The notes under the pieces are model-generated. The model was not told the DNA's origin and did no database searches. It saw only the letters and a list, made by a program, of their open reading frames with translations. The translations under genes were made by a program, and so were the position numbers. Below, one piece after another: positions 17,755 through 26,388 of a DNA stretch of 64,000 nucleotides. The first letter of the stretch is position 1; each line of letters starts with the position of its first letter. Source of the stretch: Enterococcus faecium (GTDB taxonomy: Bacteria; Bacillota; Bacilli; Lactobacillales; Enterococcaceae); NCBI RefSeq assembly GCF_029023785.1, contig NZ_CP118955.1, positions 1,610,501 through 1,674,500 of the forward strand, given 5' to 3'.

Positions 17755-17880
17755 AAAGAGGCTGGGACAGAAGCGTTTAACTCCAAGAAATAAGAAGGAG
17801 TTGCTTCTGCTTCCGCCGTTTATACGTGTTTAGAGCGTGAGACAAAAGTGTTCTTTACTTTTGTCTCACGCTCTTTTTTT
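17755..17880. repeat. Repeat variant ending in a strong terminator
   Basis: Starts GAGGCTGGGACAGAAGCG, a phrase related to the other hairpin repeats of the window. It contains GTTTAACTCC / GGAGTTGC and GCTTCTGCTTCC arms and ends in the terminator stem AGAGCGTGAGACAAAAGT / ACTTTTGTCTCACGCTCT (17832-17874) plus seven T. It closes yxeA and faces the convergent nucleoid-protein gene. Confidence 0.7.
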
Positions 17881-17966
17881 GTTATATTCGTCTTTTCCGA
17901 TCCTTCTCTTGACACAATTCATTTAACTGATCACTGGTACTTGAACACCTAATATTCTAGTCATTT

Positions 17967-18971
17967 TTATAAACGATTCAATACTTCATCCACATTTTTG
18001 ATCATCACGGATATCGTACCATCCGGATTATTCACAAATTCAATCAAATCTGGGTTGCGATATACATCTACTGGTACGATCAGTTCGATCCCGTTTGATA
18101 GCTTGAATTTTTGTTTTCCAAATTTTTTCTCAGAAATTTCTTGTACTTCTTTTACAGGAGGTGCTTCTGGGACAAATCCTTGCTCTTGTACTTCTTCTTT
18201 AAAAGCCATTTTTGCCGTGATGTTTTCCTTGAAGACTTTTTCCGCAATCATCTCATGATCCAACCGACCTTTTTCTTCTATCGTATCATAGACAGCTTCT
18301 TTCAAATCAGCCATGATATCAAATTCTTCTGTCTCAAATTTTTTTCCAAGATGCTTGGCTACTTTTTGGATCACTTTTACATTTTCTTCTAAAGAAGGTG
18401 CAGGAACACTTTCGATCACTCTTCCAGAAAAATAAAGCTCTTTTTTGCCAGAAAACTCATATTTTTTTTCAATTAATTCGTAGGTCCAATCAGTCAAATT
18501 CACAGCGAATGCTTCATCTGCTTTTTGTGTTTTCGCCCCTAGAATTGCTCGATTCAAAATCAAGCGGTTGTCGATCCCTGCTTCGTCTGCTTCAACAAAG
18601 TGAGTGTAAGCCTCACGATAATTGACTTTCAATAAAGATAAGTACATCACTGTATCTAATTCATACAAGACAACAAATACATCTGCACTAGGTGCTTCTT
18701 CACTTTCTTGGTAGATATCGAACCACCGCTGAACGATTGCTTCACTTGCTTCCACAAAATTTTCTTGAGCGATTTTAAGTGATTCAACGATCATGCTTTC
18801 TTCTGCTAGTTGTCCAGTTTTTGTTTGAGCAGAAGAGATTTTTTGGATCTTCTTTTGAAGAAAATCACGAATATATTCTTTTGTCAGATCCAGCTCTTTT
18901 TGTGAAAAGACTGGAGAACCAGTTTCTCTGTCAATAATATGCAGAATTGCTTTTTTTAAATAGATATCCAT
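17967..18971 (-). CDS. Nucleoid-associated protein, NdpA/YejK family
   Basis: 334 residues matching the 37-kDa nucleoid-associated family (NA37). The N-terminal MDIYLKKAILHIIDRETGSPVFSQ-type opening (first half MDIYLKKAILHI) is characteristic. The central part is acidic and helical, and the C-terminus (about 270-334, FKLSNGIELIVPVDVYRNPD, FVNNPDGTISVMIKNV) forms a beta domain. Bacterial members co-fractionate with the nucleoid; their exact job in Firmicutes is unknown. Monocistronic, flanked by a terminator on the 3' side and the aldo/keto reductase gene divergently on the other. Confidence 0.82.
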   Translation of the reverse strand: MDIYLKKAILHIIDRETGSPVFSQKELDLTKEYIRDFLQKKIQKISSAQTKTGQLAEESMIVESLKIAQENFVEASEAIVQRWFDIYQESEEAPSADVFVVLYELDTVMYLSLLKVNYREAYTHFVEADEAGIDNRLILNRAILGAKTQKADEAFAVNLTDWTYELIEKKYEFSGKKELYFSGRVIESVPAPSLEENVKVIQKVAKHLGKKFETEEFDIMADLKEAVYDTIEEKGRLDHEMIAEKVFKENITAKMAFKEEVQEQGFVPEAPPVKEVQEISEKKFGKQKFKLSNGIELIVPVDVYRNPDLIEFVNNPDGTISVMIKNVDEVLNRL

Positions 18972-19136
18972 TTTCTCATTCCCTTCTGTCTTAGTTTACG
19001 GAAAAAAAATCAAAAATACCAGAATCAAAATCATTTTCTTTTAAACAAAAATTTCAAGAGTAGAAACAAAATGGATTCTTTTTTTCGAAAAATGCGCTAC
19101 ACTTATAGTTGAACGAATAAAAAAGGAGCTGAAAGT

Positions 19137-19988
19137 ATGAATTCATTAACAAGCACTTATCGTCTATCAAATGGTTACGAAATCCCGGTAGTAGGATTCG
19201 GCACATGGCAAACACCTGATGGGGATGTCGCTGTTTCCTCTGTTAAAGAAGCGCTGGCTGCAGGTTATCGCCATATCGATACTGCCCAAGGATACAAGAA
19301 TGAAGAAAGCGTCGGCCAAGCGATTAAGGAAAGTGGAATTCCTAGAGAAGAGATATTCTTGACAACAAAATTATGGAATGCAAACCACAGCTATGAACTT
19401 GTGATGTCTTCTTTTGAAGAATCATTGAAGAAGCTCCAAACAGATTATTTAGATCTGTTTTTGATCCACTGGCCAAACCCTGTTGCTTTTCGTGATAATT
19501 GGGAACAAGCAAATGCAGATACATGGCGAGCATTTGAAGAACTGTATGAAGCAGGTAAAATCAAAGCAATCGGTGTGAGCAATTTCTTACCCCACCATCT
19601 AGATACACTAGCAAAAACAGCAAAAATTATGCCGATGGTCAATCAAGTTTTCCTTGCACCAGGCGAATTACAGACAACTGTAGTTGAGTATGCAAAAAAA
19701 CATGATATGATCCTCGAAGCATATAGTCCATTAGGCACTGGTAAAATCTTCGATGTGCCTGAAATGAAACAAATCGCTGAAGCACATGACAAGACGATTG
19801 CACAAGTTGCTTTGCGTTGGTCGCTGCAACACGAATTCCTTCCTCTTCCTAAGTCAGTGACACCAAGCAGAATCAAAGAAAATACTGAATTATTTGATTT
19901 TGAATTAACAGAAGAAGAAATGAAACAAATCGATCAGTTAGATGGTGTAGTCGGCAAAGCAAAAGACCCAGATACTACCCAATTTTAA
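19137..19988 (+). CDS. Aldo/keto reductase
   Basis: NADPH-dependent oxidoreductase with a TIM-barrel fold, 283 residues. The catalytic tetrad is visible: Asp in HIDTAQGY, Tyr in the same block, Lys in LTTKLW and His in FLIHWPNP. The cofactor site is near LPKSVTPSRIKENTELF. It resembles the YvgN/YtbE group that reduces methylglyoxal and other aldehydes. RBS AAAGGAG precedes the ATG. A small orphan gene follows after 16 bases and a terminator lies at 20252. Substrate remains unknown. Confidence 0.9.
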   Translation: MNSLTSTYRLSNGYEIPVVGFGTWQTPDGDVAVSSVKEALAAGYRHIDTAQGYKNEESVGQAIKESGIPREEIFLTTKLWNANHSYELVMSSFEESLKKLQTDYLDLFLIHWPNPVAFRDNWEQANADTWRAFEELYEAGKIKAIGVSNFLPHHLDTLAKTAKIMPMVNQVFLAPGELQTTVVEYAKKHDMILEAYSPLGTGKIFDVPEMKQIAEAHDKTIAQVALRWSLQHEFLPLPKSVTPSRIKENTELFDFELTEEEMKQIDQLDGVVGKAKDPDTTQF

Positions 19989-20004
19989 GTCGAAAGGTGA
20001 TTTT

Positions 20005-20250
20005 ATGGATCCAATCGAACGCTTGAATTCTCTCTCGGAAGAAGTTACCCAGACTTTTCATTCCGATTTTGTCTTTTTGATCGATGCAGAGAAAATCCAA
20101 CATTTTCCTGCAAGAAACTGGACACATGATCAAATCATCGAAGAACTGAAAAAACGGTTCGATCATTCGCTAATGGTCAAACCCTGGCACGAACATGAAG
20201 TCATTTATTCACCTGAACTACCTGTTTTTGCCTTGATACCGAAAAAATAG
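20005..20250 (+). CDS. Small hypothetical protein downstream of the aldo/keto reductase
   Basis: 81 residues, acidic to neutral, no membrane segment. The ATG has AAAGGTGA upstream and the gene starts 16 bases after the reductase, so it is probably translated from the same mRNA. The sequence has a conserved-looking block NWTHDQIIEELKKRFDHS and ends PVFALIPKK. I do not recognise a family. A perfect palindromic terminator follows immediately. Confidence 0.7.
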   Translation: MDPIERLNSLSEEVTQTFHSDFVFLIDAEKIQHFPARNWTHDQIIEELKKRFDHSLMVKPWHEHEVIYSPELPVFALIPKK

Positions 20251-20251
20251 A

Positions 20252-20302
20252 AAGAATGGAACGGATTATGTATATATACATAATCCGTTCCATTTTTTAT
20301 TT
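20252..20302 (+). terminator. Terminator built on a 40-bp perfect palindrome
   Basis: The left arm AATGGAACGGATTATGTATA (20255-20274) is followed with no loop base by its exact reverse complement (20275-20294), then TTTTTATTTTT. It ends the aldo/keto reductase unit. Confidence 0.88.
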
Positions 20303-20323
20303 TTCTTTCAAAAAACGGGAAAA

Positions 20324-20366
20324 TACGCAAATTTTTCTGTTGTAATTTGCGTATACGCAAGTTTTT
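20324..20366 (+). promoter_or_regulatory. Palindromic operator candidate upstream of the 234-residue orphan gene
   Basis: TTGCGTATACGCAA at 20347-20360 is a perfect 14-base palindrome. The half TACGCAA(A/G)TTTTT occurs twice as a direct repeat (20324 and 20354), and AATTTGCGT pairs with the upstream ACGCAAATT. A TATAAT at 20402-20407 with TTTTCA 17 bases before it lies just downstream. Confidence 0.5.
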
Positions 20367-20436
20367 TTGCATTACTCCTTTTCATTTGGCTGTTTTTTTC
20401 TTATAATCGAAAGGGTATGAGCGAAGGAGAGAACAT

Positions 20437-21141
20437 ATGAAGAAAAAACAGAAACAAAAATTATTAAATCAATTCCGTCCTTCATTGGATGGTGTAAGAG
20501 GACAATTATTCCGTTCTCTAGAAGAAGAGAGCTTGCGACGTTATGGTTTGCCGTTACAAGTCATGCTTGATCCCAAAAACCGTCAAATCTTAACGATCGG
20601 ATTAGCTGGGAAAACAAATGAAGATACACGGATCAACGTGCCAATCGATGACAACTTCAATACTGTATTAAAGAGAATTCGTTCAGGAGAAAACGGGATT
20701 TTCGAACGATTCCGTGACAATCTTCTTATTGAAATCGTGTCTTACTGGAATGATCAACGATTGAAAAACGATGAACCAACTGCGCAAGCTGTTGCGACAC
20801 CAGTTACAGAAGAAACAGTCAGTGTGCCAGAAGAAAAAACGGAAAAACCAAAAGCGGACACAACTGAAAATACACGCTCAACTGATACGAATGCCGCTTT
20901 AAGTTTTGCTGATTTTTCAAAAGCCGTTGCTGAGTATCCTAAATTTTACACAGAACAAAATGAACATGAAGTAGTTATTAATGAAAAAAATGCTGATGAA
21001 CCTCGTAAATTAGCAACTATTTCTATGACTACTGAAAATGAGTTCGTTATCGAAAAAGCACTCGAACGGAAATACAAAGTCAAATTGACTTTGATTCCTT
21101 TGATCGAACAATTTGCAGCGACAGCGATTACTGATCGATAA
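20437..21141 (+). CDS. Conserved enterococcal hypothetical protein, two domains with acidic linker
   Basis: 234 residues, no signal peptide or membrane helix. Residues 1-110 form a basic, probably folded N-terminal domain (FRPSLDGVRGQLFRSLEEES, MLDPKNRQILTIGLAG). A Thr/Glu/Pro-rich linker (about 112-150) leads to a C-terminal domain (151-234) beginning LSFADFSKAVAEYPKFY. I do not recognise a family. GGAGAGAA lies upstream of the ATG. It is monocistronic, has the palindrome at 20347 upstream and a terminator at 21158 downstream. Confidence 0.75.
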   Translation: MKKKQKQKLLNQFRPSLDGVRGQLFRSLEEESLRRYGLPLQVMLDPKNRQILTIGLAGKTNEDTRINVPIDDNFNTVLKRIRSGENGIFERFRDNLLIEIVSYWNDQRLKNDEPTAQAVATPVTEETVSVPEEKTEKPKADTTENTRSTDTNAALSFADFSKAVAEYPKFYTEQNEHEVVINEKNADEPRKLATISMTTENEFVIEKALERKYKVKLTLIPLIEQFAATAITDR

Positions 21142-21157
21142 AAATTCTATTTGTCAT

Positions 21158-21189
21158 AAAAGGCTGGGATTTAAAATCCCAGCCTTTTT
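21158..21189 (+). terminator. Terminator
   Basis: AAAAGGCTGGGATTT / AAATCCCAGCCTTTTT, nearly loop-less stem with T-run, 17 bases past the orphan gene. The stretch 21190-21400 holds no gene or clear signal. Confidence 0.9.
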
Positions 21190-21400
21190 AGTCATATAAT
21201 AATTTCTACAGCAAGTAAAAAGAAATTCCTTCTAACATCAGGCTCAAATATCAGCTTGACCTGTCCAACAAATCACCTATGATCCTACAATGTTAGGCGA
21301 CTTCTCTTCTACCTGAAGATATCTTGGAGTTGCCTGATTTCTTAAGATGCCTAACCTTAACTATAAAAAATTCTAATAATAAACATATTTTCTGATAGAG

Positions 21401-21447
21401 AAAAAAGCAAGATCTGCAGTAAATAAAATAACTGTAAATCTTGCTTT
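21401..21447 (-). terminator. Terminator after mvaE
   Basis: AAAGCAAGAT-TGCAGT pairs with ACTGTAAATCTTGCTTT across a short AT loop; on the minus strand a TTTTTT run follows. 24 bases past the mvaE stop. Confidence 0.82.
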
Positions 21448-21470
21448 ATTCTTCTAAAGATATTGCTTTT

Positions 21471-23912
21471 TTATTTTTCCCGGATTTTTTCCAATATTTG
21501 TATAGCTGTCTGCTGGTTCATCTTTTCTGCTTCACGTAATTTTTTCGCAACTTGCTCGATTTCCTCACCAATAGCCCCAATTGAGATCGCTAATGAACGA
21601 GCTTGAAGTCCCATGTGGCCTTTTTGGATTCCTTCTGTAACTAATGCACGCAAAGCAGCCAGGTTTTGAGCTAACCCTACTGCAGCAATTACTTGTGCTA
21701 GTTCCTTGGCTGAATCAATATCTAACATAGCTAAAGATGCTTTTGCTTTTGGCAGGATATTGGAAGCTCCGCCTACTGTGGCAACAGCCAAAGGCACCGT
21801 TAGTTTTCCAACTAGTTTATCCCCTTTGATCTGCCAGTCTGTTAATCCTTGGTATAATCCATTTCTTGCCGCGTAGGCGTGGATCGAAGCGCTAACCGCA
21901 CGTGTATCATTTCCTGTAGCTGCCACTACAGCTTCTATACCATTCATGATCCCTTTGTTGTGCGTTGCTGCACGGTAAGGGTCAAGCTTCGCATATTCCC
22001 CTGCCTGTTGGATTTTTTTGGCAATTTGTTCACCGATTTCTTTGTTTCTCCCTAAGCGTTCGAATGGGATTTCACAACAGGCAGAAGCCAATGATTCTGT
22101 AGCAAAATTACTTAAAATACTGAATAGAATCTCTTCTTCAGGGAACCACTCCTGTAACTTGTTTGCCACACTCTCAAGAATCGAGTTGATCATGTTAGCG
22201 CCCATTGCATCTTTTACATCCACTAAAAAATCAATAGATAAGTATGCATGGAAACTCCCCATGAATTCCCGAGTAGAGATATCTTGAACACCGCCCCCGC
22301 GTTTCACGATTGAAGGATAACTTTCATTTGCACAAAGAATCAGCTCTTCTTTTCGATGATTAACTGCATTGATCACTGCTTGATACTCCGATTTTCCTGA
22401 TAGAACGATTTGCCCTCGCATCAGCCGCTGAGGTGTTTCTGCGCAGATATTTCCACAGATTTTTGCACCATTACTTGCAGCTGCAATGACAGATGGTTCC
22501 TCTGTTGCCATCGGAATCCATTTTTTCTTGCCATTGATTTGAAAATTCTGCGCGATCCCCATTGGGATTTCCACTTCACTCACTTGGTTTTCGATCATGT
22601 GATCGGAGAGCTCTTCAGAAAGTGTTTGTTCCTGAAAAATCAACGCAGTTTCTTGTGTCAATACATTTTTTTCTATTAATTGACTGCGCCGTTCAGATGG
22701 CGTAAGCTGATAAAACTTTTTTTTTTGCACATCCTTATGTGTTTGCTCCATATTCGCTTCTAACAAGACTGCCAAGCCTAAACCTCCACCAATACATAAT
22801 GAAGCAATACCGTATCTCTTCTGTTCACGAAGCAATCCGTAAGCTAATGTAGTCAAGATACGTGCACCGCTTGCACCAATTGGATGGCCTAATGCGATTG
22901 CTCCTCCATATATATTGACCTTTTCTTCATCTAACTGCAGTTCTTGGCTAACTACGATAGAAGAAGCTGCAAATGCTTCATTGATCTCAAAAAGATCGAT
23001 TGTTGATAAATTCATTCCTGATCTATCTGTCAATTTTTGAATGGCTTTGATTGGAGCGATTCCCATGATACTTGGGTCAATACCGACCTCCGCTACTTCT
23101 TTGATGGTTGCTAAATAAGGCAGATTATTATTTTCTGCGTATTCTTTGGATGCAAGGATCACCACAGAGGCACCGTCATTCAACGGGGAAGCATTTCCTG
23201 CTGTTACAGTTCCTTCTTCTGAGAATACTGTACGTAACGTGCCCAGTTTTTCCAATGTACTATTTCCACGAACTGCTTCATCCTCAGATAACACGTCTTC
23301 ATCAGAAATCTTGACTGGGATGATCTCCTCAGAAAATACACCGGCTTCGACAGCATGTGCTGCTTTCAACTGGGACGACAAGGCATAGCGATCCTGCTCT
23401 TCTCTGCTCACAGAAAATTGTGTTGCAACATTCTCTGCGGTTAATCCCATATGTGCATTTGAAAATGCGTCAGTCAATCCGTCGTTGACCATACTGGAAA
23501 TTGGTTCACCATATTCATTTGTTTCTGACTGATACTGTTTCAGCATAGGTGCTTGAGACATACTCTCTGTTCCGCCGGCTATCACAAGTTCTGCTTCACC
23601 TAATTGGATCAGCTGGCGTGCTAAGATCACTGCTTTCATACCAGATCCGCAAACTTCATTGATCGTCATTGCTGGGACATCTACAGGGAGACCGCTGTTC
23701 AAAGCAATCTGTCTGGCAACATTTTGACCATTACCAGCTTGCAGGACATTTCCAAATATTACTTGATCGATTTTATCTTTTTTCAGTTTTGTTTTATCTA
23801 ATAATCCTTTAGTCACAAGTGTGCCTAATTCAACTGCAGTAAATGGACTTAAACTTCCGCGATACTTTCCTATCGGCGTTCTTGCAGCATCTATCATAAC
23901 GACTTCTTTCAA
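21471..23912 (-). CDS. mvaE: Bifunctional acetyl-CoA acetyltransferase/HMG-CoA reductase MvaE
   Basis: Fusion enzyme for the first and third steps of the mevalonate route to isoprenoids. The thiolase half (about 1-390) has the acyl-accepting cysteine in NEVCGSGMKAV and the C-terminal ASLCIGGGLGLA. The class II HMG-CoA reductase half has ENQVSEVEIPMGIAQ, MATEEPSVIAAASNGAKI, VDVKDAMGANM and THNKGIMNGIEA. This fusion is typical of enterococci. The open frame reaches GTG 23921, but AGGAGGTGG fits the TTG at 23912, which also aligns with the E. faecalis MKxVVxIDAxRTP start, giving 813 residues. It is divergent from mvaS and ends in the hairpin at 21401. Confidence 0.95.
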   Translation of the reverse strand: MKEVVMIDAARTPIGKYRGSLSPFTAVELGTLVTKGLLDKTKLKKDKIDQVIFGNVLQAGNGQNVARQIALNSGLPVDVPAMTINEVCGSGMKAVILARQLIQLGEAELVIAGGTESMSQAPMLKQYQSETNEYGEPISSMVNDGLTDAFSNAHMGLTAENVATQFSVSREEQDRYALSSQLKAAHAVEAGVFSEEIIPVKISDEDVLSEDEAVRGNSTLEKLGTLRTVFSEEGTVTAGNASPLNDGASVVILASKEYAENNNLPYLATIKEVAEVGIDPSIMGIAPIKAIQKLTDRSGMNLSTIDLFEINEAFAASSIVVSQELQLDEEKVNIYGGAIALGHPIGASGARILTTLAYGLLREQKRYGIASLCIGGGLGLAVLLEANMEQTHKDVQKKKFYQLTPSERRSQLIEKNVLTQETALIFQEQTLSEELSDHMIENQVSEVEIPMGIAQNFQINGKKKWIPMATEEPSVIAAASNGAKICGNICAETPQRLMRGQIVLSGKSEYQAVINAVNHRKEELILCANESYPSIVKRGGGVQDISTREFMGSFHAYLSIDFLVDVKDAMGANMINSILESVANKLQEWFPEEEILFSILSNFATESLASACCEIPFERLGRNKEIGEQIAKKIQQAGEYAKLDPYRAATHNKGIMNGIEAVVAATGNDTRAVSASIHAYAARNGLYQGLTDWQIKGDKLVGKLTVPLAVATVGGASNILPKAKASLAMLDIDSAKELAQVIAAVGLAQNLAALRALVTEGIQKGHMGLQARSLAISIGAIGEEIEQVAKKLREAEKMNQQTAIQILEKIREK

Positions 23913-24096
23913 GTAAGCCACCTCCTACAAAAATATACCATTCTTTGCTGTAAAAACAAATAGCTCTTGTTCCAGTTATTTTTTTCTAAGATTAAATTTT
24001 AACAATCCTTAAATATTCTCTTTTTTATATTTCTTTTAATCTTTTTATGATACCTTAGTAAAGTAAGTTTTTTATCATAAGTAAAGAGGTGTTGAA

Positions 24097-25251
24097 ATGA
24101 AAATAGGGATTGATCGTCTTTCCTTTTTTATTCCTAATTTATATTTAGATATGACAGAGTTGGCAGAAAGCCGTGGGGATGATCCTGCAAAATACCATAT
24201 AGGGATTGGTCAAGACCAAATGGCAGTCAATCGTGCAAATGAAGACATCATTACACTAGGAGCAAATGCTGCCAGCAAAATCGTAACAGAAAAAGACCGT
24301 GAGCTAATCGACATGGTCATCGTCGGAACAGAATCCGGGATTGATCATTCAAAAGCGAGTGCGGTAATTATCCACCATTTACTGAAAATCCAATCTTTTG
24401 CTCGTTCTTTTGAAGTAAAAGAGGCTTGCTACGGTGGCACCGCAGCTTTGCACATGGCGAAAGAATATGTCAAAAATCATCCAGAACGAAAAGTACTAGT
24501 CATAGCAAGTGATATTGCTCGTTACGGCTTGGCAAGCGGTGGTGAAGTGACGCAAGGTGTCGGTGCTGTTGCGATGATGATCACTCAAAACCCGCGTATT
24601 TTATCGATTGAAGACGACAGCGTATTTCTGACAGAAGATATCTATGATTTCTGGCGTCCAGATTATAGCGAATTTCCTGTTGTTGATGGTCCTTTATCTA
24701 ATTCTACGTATATCGAATCATTCCAAAAAGTTTGGAATCGACATAAAGAATTGTCGGGTCGAGGACTCGAAGATTATCAGGCGATTGCTTTCCATATTCC
24801 GTATACTAAGATGGGAAAAAAGGCATTGCAAAGCGTATTAGACCAAACAGACGAAGAAAATCAGGAACGTCTTATGGCTCGCTATGAAGAAAGCATCCGT
24901 TACAGCCGACGAATCGGTAATCTTTACACTGGTTCATTATACCTGGGGCTAACTTCTCTACTGGAAAATTCGAAATCACTACAGCCAGGAGATCGCATCG
25001 GTCTATTCAGCTACGGTTCTGGTGCAGTAAGTGAATTTTTTACAGGTTATCTGGAAGAAAACTATCAAGAATATCTCTTCGCACAATCTCATCAAGAGAT
25101 GCTAGATTCTCGAACACGGATCACTGTTGACGAATATGAAACGATTTTCAGTGAGACGCTTCCTGAACACGGAGAATGTGCAGAATATACTTCAGATGTA
25201 CCTTTTTCGATTACAAAGATCGAAAATGATATTCGTTACTACAAAATATAA
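24097..25251 (+). CDS. mvaS: Hydroxymethylglutaryl-CoA synthase MvaS
   Basis: Condenses acetyl-CoA with acetoacetyl-CoA to HMG-CoA, the second mevalonate step. 384 residues, normal for the bacterial enzyme. The nucleophilic cysteine lies in FEVKEACYGGTAALHMA, the general-base glutamate in VIVGTESGIDHSKAS, and the histidine in AIAFHIPYTKMGKKA. AAAGAGGTG precedes the ATG. It is divergent from mvaE across 175-185 bases that must hold both promoters. The gene ends at a bidirectional terminator shared with the methyltransferase gene. Confidence 0.95.
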   Translation: MKIGIDRLSFFIPNLYLDMTELAESRGDDPAKYHIGIGQDQMAVNRANEDIITLGANAASKIVTEKDRELIDMVIVGTESGIDHSKASAVIIHHLLKIQSFARSFEVKEACYGGTAALHMAKEYVKNHPERKVLVIASDIARYGLASGGEVTQGVGAVAMMITQNPRILSIEDDSVFLTEDIYDFWRPDYSEFPVVDGPLSNSTYIESFQKVWNRHKELSGRGLEDYQAIAFHIPYTKMGKKALQSVLDQTDEENQERLMARYEESIRYSRRIGNLYTGSLYLGLTSLLENSKSLQPGDRIGLFSYGSGAVSEFFTGYLEENYQEYLFAQSHQEMLDSRTRITVDEYETIFSETLPEHGECAEYTSDVPFSITKIENDIRYYKI

Positions 25252-25260
25252 TAAAATCAT

Positions 25261-25299
25261 AAAAAGAACCCTTCACGAGTCGTGAAAGGTTCTTTTTTT
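25261..25299. terminator. Bidirectional terminator
   Basis: AAAGAACCcTTCACGA / TCGTGAAAGGTTCTTT with A and T runs, between convergent mvaS and the methyltransferase gene. Confidence 0.9.
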
Positions 25300-26025
25300 A
25301 TCTGCGGACCAAAGGAGCAGTCTATAGGTCAGCTTAGTCGTACTAAGGATTTCTCGTTTTTCACTGAATAGTTTGCGAATGTACCTGGTCACAACAGGAT
25401 CTTTTGCGTACGCGTCATAGTATAGCTTCATCAATTCTTCAGTAATTGATTCCTGTGTAAAATAAGTAAAATCTTTTTTCTTCACTTTGAATCCTTCATC
25501 AATTAAGTATGTTTCAAATTGATCCATTACAACTGGCGATGTATTAGGATCTTCTTCTATCATTCCTAGTTGCTTTTCGATAGGATAAAAAACATCATCG
25601 ATTGATTCCACTACTCTGATTATCACGCACCATTTGCTTGACTTTTTCATCAATTTTTCTAATTGAATAAGATGTACCAATGCTGGATTTGCTGCTGTAA
25701 AAACCATTTCATATGTCTCATTTGATTGGATAAATTCTTCTAACGACTGTTTGATAAAGGAAACATTTGGCAACTCATTTTTTTCTGCTTCTTTTTTTGC
25801 ATTTTCTAGCATTCCTGAAGAAAAATCGATCAAATCATAGCGATTAATTTCTTTTGCTAAGGAAAGAAATCTGCCAGATCCTCCAGCAACGTCTGCTGCT
25901 GTTTCAGCAGGCAGGACTTTCTCCGTTTTCAGATAATTTTTTACATCTTCAGCAATAGTTACTTGCGATTCTTGCTGGATTTCATAATATTCTTCAGCAA
26001 ATTCATCCCATTCTTTTTCATTCAT
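25273..26025 (-). CDS. SAM-dependent methyltransferase (class I)
   Basis: 250 residues with a Rossmann-like methyltransferase fold. Motif I is AADVAGGSGRFLSLA (about 38-52), motif II includes DLIDFSSGMLENAKK, and MVFTAANPALVHL is the post-motif strand. The substrate cannot be told from sequence; small-molecule methylation is likely. The 3' end overlaps the terminator with mvaS. Upstream is the repeat block 26147-26385. Confidence 0.8.
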   Translation of the reverse strand: MNEKEWDEFAEEYYEIQQESQVTIAEDVKNYLKTEKVLPAETAADVAGGSGRFLSLAKEINRYDLIDFSSGMLENAKKEAEKNELPNVSFIKQSLEEFIQSNETYEMVFTAANPALVHLIQLEKLMKKSSKWCVIIRVVESIDDVFYPIEKQLGMIEEDPNTSPVVMDQFETYLIDEGFKVKKKDFTYFTQESITEELMKLYYDAYAKDPVVTRYIRKLFSEKREILSTTKLTYRLLLWSADKKRTFHDS

Positions 26026-26146
26026 TTGATTTCCTCTAATTTTTTGTTATATGTTTTCACTTTTCGGAATAAATCATTCTCCTCTTTTATCTATTCTATC
26101 TCTTTTGATGAATAATAAAATGATTGGCTTTCCGTCTATCATAAAT

Positions 26147-26385
26147 AAAAAAAGGGACTGTGACCAAAGTCGTGTCAAAGTCCCTCTTTCCGAATAAACA
26201 GTGTCCAATCAGATGACCCTCAGTATTAGCTCAAAATGCTGATTTTACAACTTCTTCCTTAAACGGTGTTCTCCTGCCAACTCTTCGGTCACAAGTCACA
26301 ATATTCAACAAACATGAGAAGCTGTTTGTTGAAATTGCACCTTGTGACTCAGAATTAAACGGCAGGCTCACAACCTCGTTGATTC
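26147..26385. repeat. Composite dispersed hairpin repeat
   Basis: Begins with the hairpin GGGACTGTGAC / GTGTCAAAGTCCC, then an AAACAGTGT block. A second module follows with TCAGTATTAGCTCAAAATGCTG and ACAACTTCTTCC. A third module then starts AAACGGTGTTCTCCTGCC and ends GGCAGGCTCACAACCTC. Inside the third module TTCAACAAAC and GTTTGTTGAA form a perfect stem enclosed by TCACAAG/CTTGTGA. It fills nearly all the gap between the methyltransferase and the P2 ATPase genes; no coding sequence is seen in it. Confidence 0.8.
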
Positions 26386-26388
26386 GTT

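Noticed and set aside
26026..26388. Possible CRISPR or tandem array in the repeat block
   Set aside because: Modules are palindromic and non-identical with no regular repeat-spacer pattern, and no cas genes are present.
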